From Chroococcidiopsis thermalis PCC 7203 (GTDB lineage Bacteria; Cyanobacteriota; Cyanobacteriia; Cyanobacteriales; Chroococcidiopsidaceae): DNA of 64,000 nucleotides. Every line of letters starts with the position of its first letter. The first letter of the stretch is position 1. The stretch is from NCBI RefSeq assembly GCF_000317125.1, contig NC_019695.1:4266336-4330335 (forward strand), given 5' to 3'. Made by a program: the position numbers and the translations under genes. This document shows positions 62,028-64,000 of this stretch, piece by piece. The notes beneath the pieces are model-generated. The model had not been told where the DNA came from, made no database searches, and saw only the letters and a program-made list of their open reading frames with translations.

Positions 62028-64000
62028 ATGTTGCCACAGAGAAGAAAGGCGATCGCCAAACGCAAGTTTGCCCGTAAATTAGCTTCTTGGGTACTTGTCA
62101 TTATCCTATTTCTCTCGCTATCGGGGCTTCCGGCTTCGGCGCAAAACACACCAGCCGATATACAAGTTATCGATCGCCAACCAGACCAGCCAGTTAACGA
62201 ACCAGAGCAATCTGTACCTGCGGCTCCAAGTGCGCCTGGATTAAATAACCCACAAGAGTTTGAAGCATTTGTAGACAATTTCTTTCAAGAAGAGATGTCG
62301 AAAACTCATGTTCCAGGTGGCGTTGTCTCTGTGGTGAAAGATGGCAAACTTTTTTTTGCTAAAGGTTATGGCTATGCCAACTTAGAAAAGAAAATGCCAG
62401 TTGCAGCAGATAAAACTCTATTTCGCGTTGCCTCGCTTTCCAAACTGTTTACAGCTACAGCAGCAATGCAACTATACGAGCGGGGACAGCTCGATATACA
62501 TGCTGATGTCAACAAGTATCTGACGGACTTTCAAATCAAAAATCCTTTTTCTGAGCCAGTCACGGCTGCCAGAATGATGCTGCATACAGACGGTACGACA
62601 AAACGGCGGATCGGACTTGCCGCTCGTACTGCTGAGGAAATGGAGCCACTAGGAGACTATCTAGCCGACCATATGCCACCTGTTGTCTGGCAACCTGGCG
62701 AGTTATACAGTTATTCCAGCCACAGCATTGCTTTGTTGGGATATCTCGTAGAGAAAATCTCTGGTACTCCCTTCGCCCAATATATTGACAAAAACATTTT
62801 TCAACCGCTCCAGATGCGGCGGAGTACATTTCTTCAGCCACCTCCTCCACCTCTAGCTAACGATTTGGCTGTAGGTTATCAGTATCAAAGTGGCAAGTTT
62901 AAACCCGTCCCCTACTTGTATCTCAACATCGCTCCAAGTGCGTCAATGCAAGCCACTGCTACCGATATGGCTCATTTTATGATTGCCCACCTGTTGCACG
63001 GTCGCTATGAAAACTCCCGCATTTTAAAGGAAGATACAGTGCGGCTAATGCACGAGCAGCACTTCACCCACCATCCCCTATTACCTGGTACTGGCTACAG
63101 TTTTCGCGAACGGTTGGAAAACAATATCCGTACAATCGGACACTTAGGCAGTTTGCGAGGGTATTCTAGCTCTCTGACCCTACTACCCGATCGCAACATC
63201 GGTATTTTTATTGCCACCAATAGCTTTAGTGGGATAAATGGCAAGCTATTGACTCAGTTTTTCGATCGCTATTTTCCCGCTCCACAGCAAACATCACCCA
63301 AGAAACCTCTGGCTCTAAGCGCAGAGCAGCTAGAACGATTCACTGGAACTTACCGAGATTTGGAATATCCTCGCCATACCTTCGCCAAGCTCACTGCACC
63401 ATTTGAACATATAAATATCAAACAGGGTGAGAAAGGTACTTTGCTCGTTAGCACTCCTGGTTTGTTCTTCGTTGGCAATGCTCCAAAGATCCAATTAGCT
63501 CCCATCGAACCATTGCTATTCCAACGAGTCAATGATGATGCTTTCACAGCCTTTGAGCCGGATGAAAGCGGGTGGATTAGGTATGCATTTAATCCTCTGT
63601 GGGCTAAAATTGGAGCCTACGAGCATATACCTTGGTATGAAACAAGTTGGGTGCAGCTAGGGATTTTAGGATTTTGTACAGTCCTGTTTCTATCAGCTAT
63701 CTTTGTTTATCCGATTAAGCCTTTAATTCAACGTTTGCGTGGCAAACGGTTTCAAGTAAAGCAATTGCGTTGGGCTTGGAGATTAGCAGGTTTAATCGGT
63801 ACTTTAAACTTAGTTTTTCTGATTGGCTTTCCTCTATCAATTTGGCTGTATGGCTTTTGGCGGCTAGTATATGGCGTGCCTGCTGTAGCGATCGCATTTC
63901 TTTGCATTCCCCTACTCACCACTTTTTTGACGCTAGGATTGTTTATCTTTACCGCTTGGGCTTGGAAAAATAATTACTGGTCTTTGGTAAAGCAATCTCA
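62028..64000 (+). CDS. Serine beta-lactamase-family protein with membrane tail (3' end outside window)
   Basis: Starts at ATG 62028 with a signal or anchor sequence (LASWVLVIILFLSLSGLPAS). The beta-lactamase/transpeptidase-type domain (about 80-400) has the SxxK motif VASLSKLFTATA near 134 and an HxG-type third motif in IGHLGSLRG near 370. The middle motif is YSYSSHSIALLGYL where relatives usually have Tyr-x-Asn, so Asn is replaced by Ser. After about residue 540 there are at least three membrane helices (LGILGFCTVLFLSAIFVYPI; LIGTLNLVFLIGFPLSIWL; AFLCIPLLTTFLTLGLFIF). It runs past the end of the window in frame. A D-aminopeptidase or esterase-like role is more likely than antibiotic hydrolysis. 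Confidence 0.85.
   Translation, partial: MLPQRRKAIAKRKFARKLASWVLVIILFLSLSGLPASAQNTPADIQVIDRQPDQPVNEPEQSVPAAPSAPGLNNPQEFEAFVDNFFQEEMSKTHVPGGVVSVVKDGKLFFAKGYGYANLEKKMPVAADKTLFRVASLSKLFTATAAMQLYERGQLDIHADVNKYLTDFQIKNPFSEPVTAARMMLHTDGTTKRRIGLAARTAEEMEPLGDYLADHMPPVVWQPGELYSYSSHSIALLGYLVEKISGTPFAQYIDKNIFQPLQMRRSTFLQPPPPPLANDLAVGYQYQSGKFKPVPYLYLNIAPSASMQATATDMAHFMIAHLLHGRYENSRILKEDTVRLMHEQHFTHHPLLPGTGYSFRERLENNIRTIGHLGSLRGYSSSLTLLPDRNIGIFIATNSFSGINGKLLTQFFDRYFPAPQQTSPKKPLALSAEQLERFTGTYRDLEYPRHTFAKLTAPFEHINIKQGEKGTLLVSTPGLFFVGNAPKIQLAPIEPLLFQRVNDDAFTAFEPDESGWIRYAFNPLWAKIGAYEHIPWYETSWVQLGILGFCTVLFLSAIFVYPIKPLIQRLRGKRFQVKQLRWAWRLAGLIGTLNLVFLIGFPLSIWLYGFWRLVYGVPAVAIAFLCIPLLTTFLTLGLFIFTAWAWKNNYWSLVKQS

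Noticed and set aside
1-64000. tRNA or rRNA genes
   Set aside because: I looked for T-loop and rRNA-like sequences and saw none convincing; a dedicated search would be decisive.

Overview
The window looks like chromosome of a cyanobacterium. The octamer GCGATCGC (HIP1) and its core CGATCG recur through most genes, several protein families are typical of cyanobacteria (DUF1400 hydrolase, DUF1830, DUF4058, Uma2, a cyanobacterial TamB, a ThrRS without a TGS domain), and short heptanucleotide tandem repeats of the cyanobacterial STRR kind are abundant. I recognised no rRNA or tRNA gene and no CRISPR array. Frameshifts, nonsense codons and truncations are unusually common; some could be sequence errors.

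Layout. 1-3 kb: a decayed Tn3-family transposase cut by an IS630-type element. 3-9.3 kb: poorly characterised genes, an orphan Xre/MbcA-type antitoxin, a DUF4058 protein, two related membrane-anchored proteins (one beheaded) and a glycine-rich membrane protein. 9.4-19.5 kb: a type I restriction-modification locus whose hsdR, hsdM and hsdS are separated by toxin-antitoxin modules (YefM/YoeB; DUF2281/PIN; MntA/HepT; a PIN-type remnant), with a VapBC-like pair after hsdS. 19.5-21.2 kb: a decayed PAP2 phosphatase cut by an IS4-type element that ends 13 bp before a threonyl-tRNA synthetase gene. 21.2-29.5 kb: a low-zinc island with ThrRS, DUF1636, a flavoprotein broken by one stop codon, a broken DUF1830 gene, a candidate Zur box, SufE, two COG0523 metallochaperones flanking FolE, and HisI. 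29.5-35.5 kb: mobile and plasmid-like debris, a PIN-family module, an IS1-type element, five copies of a 15-bp repeat, a degenerate and an intact tyrosine recombinase. 35.9-48.5 kb: a minus-strand defence locus (SNF2-type helicase with DUF3883, VapBC, Uma2, DUF1156 DNA methylase, four-helix-bundle protein, Swt1-HEPN/DUF499 ATPase), saturated with TCTAAAA heptad repeats between and inside genes. 48.5-64 kb: envelope genes: broken wrbA, DUF1400 hydrolase, TamB, two paralogous lipoproteins, a broken AI-2E transporter, an HExxH protein, DUF1206, and a serine beta-lactamase-like protein that runs off the end.

How the parts work together. The two large defence loci both carry embedded toxin-antitoxin pairs, which would penalise loss of the locus, and the neighbouring recombinases suggest an island. 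The zinc island matches the known pattern in which COG0523 GTPases sit beside spare copies of zinc-dependent enzymes, but the IS upstream of thrS and two broken genes suggest it is partly dismantled. In the envelope region, four genes share a conserved upstream motif not explained by any feature type I know, which may define a small regulon.
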